A DNA stretch of 64,000 nt from Actinocatenispora sp963815125 (GTDB taxonomy: Bacteria; Actinomycetota; Actinomycetes; Mycobacteriales; Micromonosporaceae). Positions 52,206 to 60,862 of the stretch are shown piece after piece. Both the position numbers and the translations under genes were made by a program. Below the pieces are notes generated by a model. The model made no database searches. It worked only from the letters and a program-made list of their open reading frames with translations, and was not told where the DNA came from. Numbering within the stretch: position 1 is the first letter of the stretch; every line of letters begins with the position of its first letter. The stretch is from NCBI GenBank assembly GCA_963815125.1, contig CAWFFM010000010.1:165145-229144 (forward strand). The letters run 5' to 3'.

Positions 52206-52560
52206 TTCGTGACTCCCATTTCCGCAGGTTCTGGCTTTCGGCCGCTGATTCTGCGGCATTACCCAGGTCTTGCCGCAAGCCCCGGGGTCCGATATAAATT
52301 AAAGTGGGAAGGAGTGGTGTTCCTTCTTTTCTTGGGGCGCCGCTGTTTCGGGGCCGTCACTGTCTTGCGCGCGACTGTCTTGCGCGCGACCGTCTTGCTC
52401 CGTTCGCTGAGGACAGGTCGCCTTCCCGCGCATCACCCCGTTTCGTCAACGTATCGGCTGTCCGGCCGTGTACGCAGCCAGTCGCGGAAGATCGCCGACA
52501 CCTGCGCCAGTCACCGTGCGCACCCTGGTGACCGTGGATGCACGGGACTGACGTAGATGG
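52206..52560. other. Intergenic region upstream of the glycosyltransferase
   Basis: About 355 bp, with an AT-rich stretch (ATATAAATTAAAG, 52292-52304) that could be a promoter, and short direct repeats of a TGTCTTGCGCGCGAC-like sequence at about 52360-52395. No gene seen. Confidence 0.5.
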
Positions 52561-53190
52561 TCATCCGGCCGGGTCGGCGTGGGGGCCGGACGAGGTCGGG
52601 GATGTGGGCGTTGCGGGAGCAGACGACCGCCAGGCGTTGACCGCCAGCCGACCGGTCGTACCGAGGTCGATCCCGCCGTCCGGTGCGACGAGTTGCGCGG
52701 GTTTCCCTGGCGCTGGTGCGATCTGCAGGTACGTACCGGTCGTGGCCGGCTGGTTCGCGTCGGTCACGGTGTTGCGCCACAGCACCCTGGCCTGCGCAAC
52801 CTCGCCGGGCTGCAGCGTCACCGGCCGGGGCGGTATGTCGTAGCTGTCCGGTGCACTGACCGGCGCGGATCCGTTACCCACCTTGACATCGAGCGCTCGA
52901 TGATGCTCGTCCAGCGGGCGGATGACCGGAAAGCCCTCCACCCGGTACGGCACCGTGCCGCAGTTGCGCAACTCGATGCCGAGCGCCCGCAGACCCAGCG
53001 CGGCGTCGACCGTACCGGCCGTGATCTCGACACCGCCGGGACAGGTGGTCGGTACCCCGGCAGAGGTCCGGGCGGGGCCTGGTGCCGGTCCGTCGCCGCT
53101 GGACGTGCAGGCGGTGAGCAGGGTGACCGCGCCCAGCAGCACACCGAGGTGGCGTACCGGCTTGAGGTTGGGGTGGGGATGTCCGCGCAT
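52561..53190 (-). CDS. DUF4232 lipoprotein
   Basis: A 209-residue exported lipoprotein. The signal peptide ends in the lipobox LLTAC at about residue 28. The mature domain follows the DUF4232 pattern (ITAGTVDAALGLRALGIELRNCGTVPYRVEGFPVIRPLDEHHRALDVKV, PPRPVTLQPGEVAQARVLWRNT). The family is common in actinomycetes, with unknown function. Confidence 0.88.
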   Translation of the reverse strand: MRGHPHPNLKPVRHLGVLLGAVTLLTACTSSGDGPAPGPARTSAGVPTTCPGGVEITAGTVDAALGLRALGIELRNCGTVPYRVEGFPVIRPLDEHHRALDVKVGNGSAPVSAPDSYDIPPRPVTLQPGEVAQARVLWRNTVTDANQPATTGTYLQIAPAPGKPAQLVAPDGGIDLGTTGRLAVNAWRSSAPATPTSPTSSGPHADPAG

Positions 53191-53278
53191 CGGGTAAGAC
53201 TTGCATGTCCTTGTCGCCGGCTTCCCGGGCGGCCTGTGCTGCTACGAGCAGGAAGCCGTCGATGGCCGGATCCTGGGC

Positions 53279-53869
53279 TCAGCGGGCATCGGCAGACGGC
53301 CCGGCCCGGAATGTGCTGAGTTGGGCGACGGCGAGGGTCTGCAGGGCACCCCAGTCCTCGAACTGTTCGCGTTCGACGAAGCCCAGCTTGGTGATCAGAG
53401 CGATGGAACGGGCGTTGCCGGACTGGGTGAGTACGAGGATCGGTTCGTCCTCGTGATGGTGGATCGCGGTCGTTTCCAGTAGCGCCCGGCTTGCTTCCTC
53501 TGCATGGCCGTTCCCCCAGAAGGTGGGCAGCAGGGCGTAGGCCAGTTCGAGCTCGTTGCCCTCGGGCCGGATGTGGTGTGGCAGCTCCGGGCTGCGCCGG
53601 GTGAGGAACACGTAGCCCATGAACTGGTCGGTCGTACGATCGGCGACGATGTACTTCGCTTGCGGGAACGGCAGTTCCGCGTCGCGAACGCTCTGCGGTC
53701 GGTCTCCGTGCAGGACGGTGGGCAGGCCCGCTGCGGCCTCTTCCGGTGACCTGGGGCCGCCGATGTGAGCTTGCGCGCGCGGATCGCAGAGCAGTTCGAT
53801 GAGCCCGCTGCGGTCGCGTTCGACGGCGTCGCGAAGGACCAGCCGGGCTGTGGTGATGGGCGCCATCAC
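53279..53869 (-). CDS. GNAT family N-acetyltransferase (RimJ/RimL-like)
   Basis: A 196-residue acetyltransferase of the RimJ type: TTARLVLRDAVERDRSGLIELLCDPRAQAHIGGPRS, ELAYALLPTFWGNGHAEEASRALLETT (acetyl-CoA motif), and ILVLTQSGNARSIALITKLGFVEREQFEDWG. Two start ATGs are adjacent at 53864-53869. Its acceptor is unknown. Confidence 0.88.
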   Translation of the reverse strand: MMAPITTARLVLRDAVERDRSGLIELLCDPRAQAHIGGPRSPEEAAAGLPTVLHGDRPQSVRDAELPFPQAKYIVADRTTDQFMGYVFLTRRSPELPHHIRPEGNELELAYALLPTFWGNGHAEEASRALLETTAIHHHEDEPILVLTQSGNARSIALITKLGFVEREQFEDWGALQTLAVAQLSTFRAGPSADAR

Positions 53870-53915
53870 GCGATCATGTCAGTCCGATGCGTGCGGACGA
53901 TCGGCCATCGGCGGA

Positions 53916-54593
53916 CTAGGCTTTCCGGATGACAAGATTGCTGGCTCGTCCGGCGCTCTTCGTCGTTGATCCCGACTCCGGCGTGCGCGGACAGCTGGTC
54001 TCCGACCTCTTCCGGAGGTTCGGGGGCCGTTCGTAGCGCAGCATGGTGACCTGTGTGCGGGCCGACTCTTTCCGTTCTTCGCCCAGAATGCAGATGCGGA
54101 GCAGCGGACCGTCCTCTGTTTTCGTTTCCTGGGTGCGGCCGAACTCAGCTGTCGGCGTAGCCGTAGGGATGAACAGAGGGATCATGGCGGTACCGCGGGG
54201 ATCGAGGTGAGCTCGAATGCGGCGAAGGGCGCGCAGGGCGGTACGGTCGTTGGGGAGCAGCGTGAAGGTGGGCCCAGCGAGAAAGATCGACTGGTAGCGC
54301 CGGGCCAGGCTCAGCTTCTCCATCCGCTGGTGGTACACCGTGACGGTCAGATCTGCCGCGGCGGCCCTGCGGCGACACAGGTCGAGCATGTCCGCTGAGG
54401 AATCGACACCCTCGACGTCCAGACCTCGCCGGCGGAGGTCGAGCAGAGGATCACCGTCACCGCAGCCCAGTTCCAGGGCAGGTTCCCCGTACTCCTCGAT
54501 GAAGCATGCGTAGAAGTCCGGGTCCGGCCGAACGGATTTCAACGGCTCATAGATCTCGGCGACGATACCGGTGTAGAAATCAGCGGGCTGCAC
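53916..54593 (-). CDS. SAM-dependent methyltransferase with an altered C-terminus
   Basis: A 225-residue class I methyltransferase: PALELGCGDGDPLLDLRRRGLDVEGVDSSADMLDLCRRRAA, then FLAGPTFTLLPNDRTALRALRRI. The last 40 residues become Arg/Ser/Pro-rich (ERPPNLRKRSETSC) and do not resemble the family, which suggests a frameshift or truncation near 54030. It is followed upstream by the SDR fragment. Confidence 0.75.
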   Translation of the reverse strand: MQPADFYTGIVAEIYEPLKSVRPDPDFYACFIEEYGEPALELGCGDGDPLLDLRRRGLDVEGVDSSADMLDLCRRRAAAADLTVTVYHQRMEKLSLARRYQSIFLAGPTFTLLPNDRTALRALRRIRAHLDPRGTAMIPLFIPTATPTAEFGRTQETKTEDGPLLRICILGEERKESARTQVTMLRYERPPNLRKRSETSCPRTPESGSTTKSAGRASNLVIRKA

Positions 54594-54676
54594 CCCCGCA
54601 TCGTGACAGCGCGTTGGAAAGAGCTCAACCGGTAACTGACATGAGGGCGTGGAGCCCCATCAGTCTCGCGGGACTG

Positions 54677-54736
54677 GTCAGGCGAAGCCGCCGTTGCTCA
54701 GCAGGAGCTGGCCGTTGATCCACTGCCCTCGGGGTG
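54677..54736 (-). repeat. 60-bp exact duplicate of the SDR gene end
   Basis: The reverse complement of 50862-50921, identical at all 60 positions, which encode the last 20 residues and stop of the SDR gene. Flanking sequence differs. In a different frame it ends the next minus-strand gene. It is a recombination scar. Confidence 0.97.
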
Positions 54737-55504
54737 CTGACCTAGGGTCCGCTTGAATGCGCTCGCCGCCAGGTGGGCGATCTCGACCCGGGCTATCCAC
54801 GCCGCCGGGTCGTCGTCATGGGCGTCAGCCTCGGCCTCGAAGTCCTGGGTGACGCGGTAGGAGAGCCCGTCGGCCGCCCGGTAGTCGATGGTCAGGCCCG
54901 TCTGTTCGGCGACCGAGGGCCACTCGACGTCGTTGGCGATGCTGTCCTCGCGGGAGTACTCGACGATGGCCGCCGCTGCCTGCGGTGACATTGCGCGTAC
55001 GGCGAACATCAGGTCCCAGTCCCGGCCGGTGGCGAGGCGGTAGATGTGGTTGACGATCGCCTCGGTATCACGCAGTCGTCTGGGGCAGGCCTCCATCGCG
55101 GTGTTCGAGCGGCCGATCACCACGAAGTCGGCCGGCAGAGGCATGAGGTGGCGTTGCAGTTCGTCGGGGTCCACCTCGATCCACCGCAGCACATGGTCGA
55201 GATCGGAGTACAGCACGAGTGTCGGGTCCAGTGTCGACGCCAGGCGTACGGCCTGTCGCCGATGCTTCCCGATACTTGACGGGTCTGCGGCGGCCCGAAT
55301 GATCGCCGCACCCAGCTCGTGTTCGAGACACGCCACCACCTCTGGCGCCGTCTCGTTGGTGGCGAGGACACCAAACCCGGCGAATGTCTTACGCAGTACG
55401 GCAGCCAGGCGGGTCAGGCCGGCCAGATAGTGGCCGTCCGGGTCATGAACCGTGGCCGCCAGCACCGGCCGTTCCTGTCCAAGGTCATCGTTCACGACAC
55501 TCAT
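54698..55504 (-). CDS. Hypothetical protein with a chimeric C-terminus
   Basis: A 268-residue protein I do not recognise: RPVLAATVHDPDGHYLAGLTRLAAVLRKTFAGFGVLATNET, LVLYSDLDHVLRWIEVDPDELQ (a DxD-like motif) and AAAAIVEYSREDSI. It resembles a nucleotide-diphospho-sugar or glycosyltransferase-like fold only loosely. The final residues QHPEGSGSTASSC are read from the duplicated SDR fragment in another frame, so the native end has been lost. Confidence 0.65.
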   Translation of the reverse strand: MSVVNDDLGQERPVLAATVHDPDGHYLAGLTRLAAVLRKTFAGFGVLATNETAPEVVACLEHELGAAIIRAAADPSSIGKHRRQAVRLASTLDPTLVLYSDLDHVLRWIEVDPDELQRHLMPLPADFVVIGRSNTAMEACPRRLRDTEAIVNHIYRLATGRDWDLMFAVRAMSPQAAAAIVEYSREDSIANDVEWPSVAEQTGLTIDYRAADGLSYRVTQDFEAEADAHDDDPAAWIARVEIAHLAASAFKRTLGQHPEGSGSTASSC

Positions 55505-55544
55505 CCTGCGCCCCGGTCATCGGAACTTGCTCAAGTTCATGCCA

Positions 55545-56222
55545 TCACTGCTGACGGTGGGCGAACAGGACCGCCCCTGGAACGTTCGCCCCGGGGTCGA
55601 GCAGCAGTTGGGCCTCGACTGTGAATCCCGCGCCGTGTAGCCAGGCGGCCACCTGGTCGGGTTGGCGGCGGTGTACCTGGACCTTCATCGGGTGGCCGCC
55701 GTAGCCCTCCGTCTTCAGCCGGGAACCGTTGCCGACGTGGAACCCGAGCAGCAGCGGTCCACCCGGACGCAACGCGCGCCGGAAGTGGTCGAGGACCGTG
55801 GGAACCTCGTCGTCCGGGATGTGGATCAGCGACCACCAGGCGAGCAGGCCGGTCACTGCGGCGTCGGCGAGCTGCAGGTCCGTCATCGAACCGACCTCGA
55901 ACCGTAGGTCGGGGTGGTCGCGCCGCGCCACGTCGATCATCCCGGGTGACAGGTCGATGCCGAAGGCGTCGACACCCAGCTCCCGCAGGTGGGCGGTGAC
56001 GTGGCCCGGCCCGCAACCCACGTCGGCCACCGGTCCGCCGCCGGCCGCATGCACCATGTCGGCGAACAACGCCAGAGCCGTTCGCATGTACCGGTTTCCG
56101 GCCAGGCTGTCGCGCACGAAGTCGGCGTAGCTGACCGCGACCATGTCGTACGAGCTCCGGGCGTCCGCCAGCCAGCTGCCCGCATCCGGCCCGCGCGCAG
56201 GTACAGGATCGGGTTCCGGCAT
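55545..56222 (-). CDS. SAM-dependent class I methyltransferase
   Basis: A 225-residue methyltransferase. Motif I is GPVADVGCGPGHVTAHL, then GVDAFGIDLSPGMIDVARRD, LRFEVGSMTDLQLADAAVTGLLAWWSLIHI and LRPGGPLLLGFHVG. The start ATG at 56222 (MPEPDPVP) follows a long in-frame stretch of no recognisable homology. It lies 32 bp downstream of the HIT gene on the same strand. The target is unknown. Confidence 0.85.
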   Translation of the reverse strand: MPEPDPVPARGPDAGSWLADARSSYDMVAVSYADFVRDSLAGNRYMRTALALFADMVHAAGGGPVADVGCGPGHVTAHLRELGVDAFGIDLSPGMIDVARRDHPDLRFEVGSMTDLQLADAAVTGLLAWWSLIHIPDDEVPTVLDHFRRALRPGGPLLLGFHVGNGSRLKTEGYGGHPMKVQVHRRQPDQVAAWLHGAGFTVEAQLLLDPGANVPGAVLFAHRQQ

Positions 56223-56254
56223 CGCAACATTGTCACTGCCACCCGGCGACACGG

Positions 56255-56728
56255 TCACGCGGGCGGGTTCGCGTCGAGGTAGCTGTGGAGCTTCCGCGCG
56301 TACGGCCGGCGCTGCTCGACGGGCGCCATCTGGTCCTCGATCGCCGAGTGGTACAGCTCGTCGCCGTGGTAGCGGGGGAACACGTGCTGGTGGAAGTGCC
56401 ACACGTGCTGGTACCCGGCCGGTTCGTTGTGTTGCCGGGTGGAGATGCCGTCGCAGCCGTACGTGTGCCGCATCGCGATCGCGACCCGCCGGACCAGGTC
56501 GAAGATGGCGTGGCCGTCGTCGTCGGGCAGGTCGTACAGGTTCTCGTGATGAGAGGTCGGGATGACCAGCACGTGCCCGTGGTTGTTGGGCCACCACTGC
56601 GGCGAGATCAGCGCCGCGGCCCGGTCGGTACGCCAGACGAGGTCGCCCTGCGTGTTCCGCGGATTGTCGACCCCGGCCAGTACGCCGCAAAACCGGCACT
56701 GATAACCCTCAGGCGCGTGATTGAACAT
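56255..56728 (-). CDS. HIT family hydrolase
   Basis: A 157-residue histidine triad protein. The HIT motif is HVWHFHQHVFP (HxHxHxx), with a preceding VLVIPTSHHENLYDLPDDD. A zinc-like Cys pair (CRFC) is near the N-terminus. The NUDIX stop and HIT start overlap by one base, so it is part of a minus-strand group with the NUDIX and methyltransferase genes. Confidence 0.9.
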   Translation of the reverse strand: MFNHAPEGYQCRFCGVLAGVDNPRNTQGDLVWRTDRAAALISPQWWPNNHGHVLVIPTSHHENLYDLPDDDGHAIFDLVRRVAIAMRHTYGCDGISTRQHNEPAGYQHVWHFHQHVFPRYHGDELYHSAIEDQMAPVEQRRPYARKLHSYLDANPPA

Positions 56729-57150
56729 CAGGCTGTGGGTTCGATGGCGGGCAGGTGATGCGACAGGATCTGTGCCGTCGTTGCCACCAGCTCACGGTTG
56801 AACAGCTCGTCGCGGGGGATGAACAGCATGGCGCGTCCCTCGCCGCACACCACGTCGTCCTGCCGCGCGGTGGTGGCGCTGTGGAAGACGTGGATCGTCA
56901 CCGTGTGCGGGAAGCCTTCCTCGTACGGCCGGGGACCGCTCCACAACGGCTGCAGCTTGTCGACCGTCAGCGCGGTCTCCTCCAGCAGCTCCCGGTGCGC
57001 GGCCTCCACAGGCGTCTCCCCGGCCTCGATCCGGCCGCCCGGCAGACTCCACAGATTGGCCCCCACCGGCGCAAACTCGTCGCGATGCTGCATCAGCACC
57101 GCGCCCGAGGCGTCGACGAGGAGCACGATCGCGACTTCGTACGTGGCCAT
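56728..57150 (-). CDS. NUDIX hydrolase
   Basis: A 140-residue MutT-like protein. The NUDIX box is GGRIEAGETPVEAAHRELLEETAL, complete. The start ATG at 57150 (MATYEVAIVLLVDASG) is preferred over 57246. It is upstream of HIT with a one-base overlap, so both may process nucleotides. Confidence 0.9.
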   Translation of the reverse strand: MATYEVAIVLLVDASGAVLMQHRDEFAPVGANLWSLPGGRIEAGETPVEAAHRELLEETALTVDKLQPLWSGPRPYEEGFPHTVTIHVFHSATTARQDDVVCGEGRAMLFIPRDELFNRELVATTAQILSHHLPAIEPTA

Positions 57151-57157
57151 CCCGAGA

Positions 57158-57788
57158 TCATCCCACGGAGTCGGGGCGACGCAGGGTCGACGACTGGAAC
57201 CATCGGTCACCGCGCACGTTGGCCGGGTGGAAGTCCACCACCTCAAACCCTGCGCTGGTGGCGAAGTCGAGCAGCTGCTCGTCGGTACGCAGCGAGAAGA
57301 AGCGCGGCGGTACGTGCTCGTCGCCGTCGACGGGACCCTCGGCGCTGTCCTTCCCGCCGTGTACGCCGAGGAAGAACAACCCGCCGGGACGCAGCACCGT
57401 AAGGATGGCCGCCAGGACCGCCGGCAAGTCGCGGTTGGGCACGTGCAGCAGGCAGTTCATCGCGTACACCGCGTCGAACGAGCCGGCCGGGAAATCCAGG
57501 TGCAGGAAGTCCATCGCGTGGGCCTCGATGCCCTTGGCCCGGCAGTGCTCCACCATCTGCGGCGACAGGTCGACCGCGACGACAGCGAAGCCCTCCTGCT
57601 GGAAGTAGGCGCTGTCCTGCCCGGTGCCGGCACCGATCTCCAGCAGCCGCGCGCCCGGCGCCAGCCGGTCCCGGAATCCCTGCCGCTCCACCAGCTTTCC
57701 ACGGCTCCTTGACGACGCCGTCACGCCACTCCGCCCGCGCGTCGTACGCCTCCCGCAACGGACCGAGCACCTCGCTGTACCGCGTCAT
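57158..57788 (-). pseudogene. SAM-dependent methyltransferase with a single-base frameshift
   Basis: The N-terminus MTRYSEVLGPLREAYDARAEWRDGVVKEPWK is in one frame (57788 to about 57699). The main body LAPGARLLEIGAGTGQDSAYFQQEGFAVVAVDLSPQMVEHCR ... LRPGGLFFLGVHGGKD is in another from about 57695 to 57158. They are joined by an extra A in an AAA run (TTT at 57696-57698 on the plus strand). It could be real decay or a sequencing error. Without it the protein would be about 209 residues. Confidence 0.85.
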
Positions 57789-57835
57789 GCCGCCCATTAT
57801 CGAGGAGATCGGAGCAGTGTCGGCTGAGATAGTTG

Positions 57836-58330
57836 TCATTCGCCCAGACGGCGCCGAAGTTCTTTCACTTCGTCCTCGAGCGGTCGCAGCTTGGCAACCT
57901 CGCGGGAAAGCTCCGCCAGCTCACCGTCGTAGCTGCGTCGACGAAAAGCGAGCCACGCCAGCCAGAGCATAGGAACGATCAACAGCGTCGACTCCGCGGT
58001 GTACCGCGTGCGCAGCCGATCACATTTGGCCTCGGTGGAGCTCTCTTCTTGCGGGCTCGCCGAGTAGCCGTCGGAGTCTGCGGTGAGGCCGTTCTCCCAG
58101 TCGGCGTCCCCACCAGTGAAGAGGTAACCACCAGTTGTCCATACCGATGAACAGATGGCATGCTCCGACGATGGTCCGCCAGATTCGTCGGAGACCGCCA
58201 CTCTCGGCTTGAGCTGCAGCAGAACCAGCACCATGACCGCACAGACAACAGCCAGGCCGGCACAGATCACCCGGGAGGTCGGCACGCTCGGTACCTCGGC
58301 GGCCGGTGGTGGTGCTACGGCGTCGCTCAT
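57836..58330 (-). CDS. Hypothetical two-helix membrane protein with a coiled coil
   Basis: Unrecognised 164-residue protein. One membrane helix near the N-terminus (VICAGLAVVCAVMVLVLLQL), an extracytoplasmic loop with Cys, a second helix (LLIVPMLWLAWLAF), then a short Arg/Glu-rich coiled coil (GELAELSREVAKLRPLEDEVKELRRRL). The ATG at 58330 is chosen over 58393. Confidence 0.65.
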   Translation of the reverse strand: MSDAVAPPPAAEVPSVPTSRVICAGLAVVCAVMVLVLLQLKPRVAVSDESGGPSSEHAICSSVWTTGGYLFTGGDADWENGLTADSDGYSASPQEESSTEAKCDRLRTRYTAESTLLIVPMLWLAWLAFRRRSYDGELAELSREVAKLRPLEDEVKELRRRLGE

Positions 58331-58439
58331 TCGGATCCCTCTGTCAGCGGTCGGCGGCTGCGGGCTGGCAACCACCGTAGGGCCTCCGTACAACCAGCTC
58401 TCGGCCGACGACGACGCTCCGGCTTGCGGAGGCTGACAA

Positions 58440-58925
58440 GCTGTCGGGCGTCGACGTAGTCAAGTGTCTGGTCGGTGACCCACCCGAAGCGGGCAGGCTG
58501 CCACGACACTGGAACGCCGGGGCGGGGTTGCAGGTAGCTGTGCATGAGCTGGAGCGCGGTGAAGCCCTGCCAGTCACGGGCGGCCCGGCGGGCCTGCTCG
58601 ACACGCCAGGTCGGCCAGTTCGAGCAGCCGACCCGGCCGACAGTGCCGTTCTCGATGAGCGAGGCGAATGCGGCCATCATGTCCTCCAAGGGCACCGAGC
58701 GGTCCTCGACATGTGCCCAGTAGAGGTCGATGCTGTTCGGTGCCCAGCCGCTGCAAACTGCCTTGTACGGATTCGTTGATGGCACGCGTGAAAGGCCCTC
58801 CAGATTGTGTGGAAACCCGCCCGGGGCCAGCGGCTGAGCGCCGACCTTGGTGCTGAGGTACAGCTGCTCCCGCAGGCCAGGATGTCCGACCAGCGGCCCA
58901 GCACCGCCTCGCTCTGACCGCCGAA
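58440..58925 (-). pseudogene. Aldo/keto reductase fragment
   Basis: Aldo/keto reductase sequence spread over several frames: AISGFGGQSEAVLGRW, then INESVQGSLQRLGTEQ, then IDLYWAHVEDRSVPLEDMMAAFASLIENGTVGRVGCSNWPTWRVEQARRAA in the longest frame to about 58500. Both ends are missing and at least two frameshifts separate the pieces. A decayed gene. Confidence 0.8.
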
Positions 58926-59088
58926 GCCGCTGATCGCCCGAACGAGAAGGTTACGATGTCGACATCGCGCCGCCTCAAGGTCCGAGCAATGCCTCCGACT
59001 CGACGGTCGCCGCTGGTTCGGATCTTCCCACGAACGAGTCGTATGTTATTGACCTGTCGATCATCGTGTCGTCGACCCACAGCGCAAC

Positions 59089-59316
59089 GTGTCCTGGAAG
59101 GACGAGGCGGAGTTCGTCGCCCGTACCGGACACCCGTGGTACTGGAACGCCGTCGAGGCAGCGGACATCCGCGCCACCACAGAACGCCTGGCCGAGTTAG
59201 CGCGCGCCGGTCGGTACCCGTTCGACGGCACCCACTGTGACTTCCGCCCCGACCCCGCCTGGGCCATCCCCCGCCTGCCGGACGGCTGGAACGACGACGC
59301 TACGGGGTACCTGTAA
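59089..59316 (+). CDS. Hypothetical small protein, perhaps truncated
   Basis: 75 residues: MSWKDEAEFVARTGHPWYWNAVEAADIRATTERLAELARAGRYPF, ending LPDGWNDDATGYL. It is rich in Trp and looks like a real protein but has no domain I recognise. GTG start. No matching sequence was seen upstream to complete it; the AKR pseudogene lies nearby on the other strand. Confidence 0.5.
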   Translation: MSWKDEAEFVARTGHPWYWNAVEAADIRATTERLAELARAGRYPFDGTHCDFRPDPAWAIPRLPDGWNDDATGYL

Positions 59317-59471
59317 GGAGGTCCTTCGGATCGGCCTGTCGGACCAGCGCGTACATGTTCTGTCCAGGTTCTGACCGGGCTGCGCTGCGAGCGTAGGAGT
59401 CGCCGTACCGATCGGCCGCGGCCACTGGCCGTCGGTACGGCGCACTTTCCGATCATCTGGAGGGGAACGAC

Positions 59472-60032
59472 ATGCGGATCAGAAAGGCCGCGTTGGCGGC
59501 CGCCACTCTCGCGATCGCCTCGCTCGGCGGTACCGCCGCCATGTCCGCGCCGGCGAGCGCGACGTACGTCCCGCCGCCGCCCGGCGGCTGCAGCAACCAG
59601 GCCGTCGCCAGGTACTCGTACATCGGTGTCACGGTCGGCAGGGGCAGCAAGGAGGTCCTCACCTCCAAGGAGATCACCGGCGTCGGTTGCTATTTCCGCC
59701 AGAGTTCTCGTACGGCGAAGGTCGATTTCCAGTGGAGCGCCGTCGGTCGCCTCAACGAGGGACAGATGAGGGTGCAACTGCGGGACTGCACGGCAGGCAC
59801 ATGGGCCCACCAGACGATCTTCGCGTACACGCACGGCTCCCGCAGCAATCGGGGTGGCATGGCCACGAAGTCCTGGAGCCTGAACCCGCACCACAGGTAC
59901 CGGCTGCGGATCTGGGGCACCGGCAGCTACAAGCGGGGAGTCCAGGGGAACTACGGCGGGATCGGTCGCTTCTACGCTGCCGCACAGAACCACAAGCACT
60001 GGCTGGCCTGGGGCGGCACCCGCTGCTCCTGA
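59472..60032 (+). CDS. Secreted hypothetical protein
   Basis: A 186-residue exported protein. Signal peptide MRIRKAALAAATLAIASLGGTAAMSAPASA, cleaved after ASA. The mature part is basic and has three Cys that may form disulphides (GGCSNQ, VGCYFRQ, LRDCTAG), plus a final TRCS. No enzyme motif seen. GGAGGGG precedes the ATG, and a terminator follows. Confidence 0.78.
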   Translation: MRIRKAALAAATLAIASLGGTAAMSAPASATYVPPPPGGCSNQAVARYSYIGVTVGRGSKEVLTSKEITGVGCYFRQSSRTAKVDFQWSAVGRLNEGQMRVQLRDCTAGTWAHQTIFAYTHGSRSNRGGMATKSWSLNPHHRYRLRIWGTGSYKRGVQGNYGGIGRFYAAAQNHKHWLAWGGTRCS

Positions 60033-60061
60033 GGCCGTACCGCTCCTGAGGTCACGCTGTC

Positions 60062-60093
60062 GGAGGCCCGTCCCGTTCGGCGGGCGGGCCTCC
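60062..60093 (+). terminator. Hairpin terminator
   Basis: GGAGGCCCG and CGGGCCTCC arms with an inner CCCG/CGGG stem and TTCGG-type loop, 30 bp after the secreted-protein stop. Confidence 0.8.
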
Positions 60094-60173
60094 TCGGTAC
60101 ATGTCCGGACATGAGCAGCTCTGTCTGAAGGGGCGAGACCTCGATTAGTCGTCCATTCGGGTGAATTGTCTTT

Positions 60174-60198
60174 TCGTACGAGTTGCCAACTCGTACGA
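60174..60198. promoter_or_regulatory. Palindromic operator of the toxin-antitoxin genes
   Basis: TCGTACGAGTT, three bases, AACTCGTACGA: perfect 11-bp arms ending 7 bp before the antitoxin ATG. Likely the site bound by the antitoxin/toxin complex for autorepression. Confidence 0.85.
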
Positions 60199-60205
60199 TG
60201 GAGGC

Positions 60206-60502
60206 ATGAGTGCCGACGCGATCCATGACCCGCCCGTCCTGTCCAGCAGCGAGGCCCGCGCCCACTGGACCAACGTGCTCGGCCGCGCTCAGTTCGCCGG
60301 GGAGGTGACCCTCGTCTCCCGCCGCGGCCACGAGTCTCCGGTCGTCGCCGTCGTGCCCGCCGAACGGTGGAAGCTGGCCGAACGAGCCCTCGAAATCCTG
60401 GAGAACGCCAAGCTCGGTCAGTTGGCCCAGGAGGCGATCGACACTGACCGTGACCACGAACGTGTTTCCGCCGACGATCTGTACCGCGAGCTCGGCCTGT
60501 GA
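60206..60502 (+). CDS. Type II antitoxin, Phd/YefM-like
   Basis: A 98-residue protein with a Phd/YefM-like N-terminus: LSSSEARAHWTNVLGRAQFAGEVTLVSRRGHESPVVAVVPAERW, and an acidic C-terminus (DTDRDHERVSADDLYRELGL) that would wrap the toxin. It starts 7 bp past the palindromic operator and its stop overlaps the toxin start (GTGA). Confidence 0.87.
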   Translation: MSADAIHDPPVLSSSEARAHWTNVLGRAQFAGEVTLVSRRGHESPVVAVVPAERWKLAERALEILENAKLGQLAQEAIDTDRDHERVSADDLYRELGL

Positions 60503-60819
60503 CCTACCGGATCGAGTACGGCCGCACCGCAGCTAAACAGTTCCGCAAGATCGCCCAGTCGAACCGCGTCCTGGCACGACGGATCAGAGCCGCGATCGAT
60601 GCGCTCGCCACCGACCCTCGCCCGTCGGGCTGCCTTCAGCTGGCTGGACATCCCGGCCTGTGGCGGATCCGGGTCGGGGACTGGCGCATCGTCTATGCGA
60701 TCGAGGATGGCGTCCTGGTCGTGTACGTGGTCCTCATCGCCAAACGCGACGAGGTGTACCGCAACCTGCCCGACGTATCCACCATCACCGCCGTCCTCGC
60801 CGCCCTGGACCAGACGTAG
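60499..60819 (+). CDS. Type II toxin, RelE/ParE superfamily
   Basis: A 106-residue mRNA-interferase-like toxin: YRIEYGRTAAKQFRKIAQSNRVLARRIRAAIDALATDPRP, then LWRIRVGDWRIVYAIEDGVLVVYVVLIAKRDEVYRNL, the RelE fold with basic residues. GTG start overlapping the antitoxin stop. Forms an operon with the antitoxin. Its end has a normal length. Confidence 0.9.
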   Translation: MTYRIEYGRTAAKQFRKIAQSNRVLARRIRAAIDALATDPRPSGCLQLAGHPGLWRIRVGDWRIVYAIEDGVLVVYVVLIAKRDEVYRNLPDVSTITAVLAALDQT

Positions 60820-60862
60820 GCCCCGCGATCAGCGGCCACCCTCTGCCAACCTCAGTTCCCTT

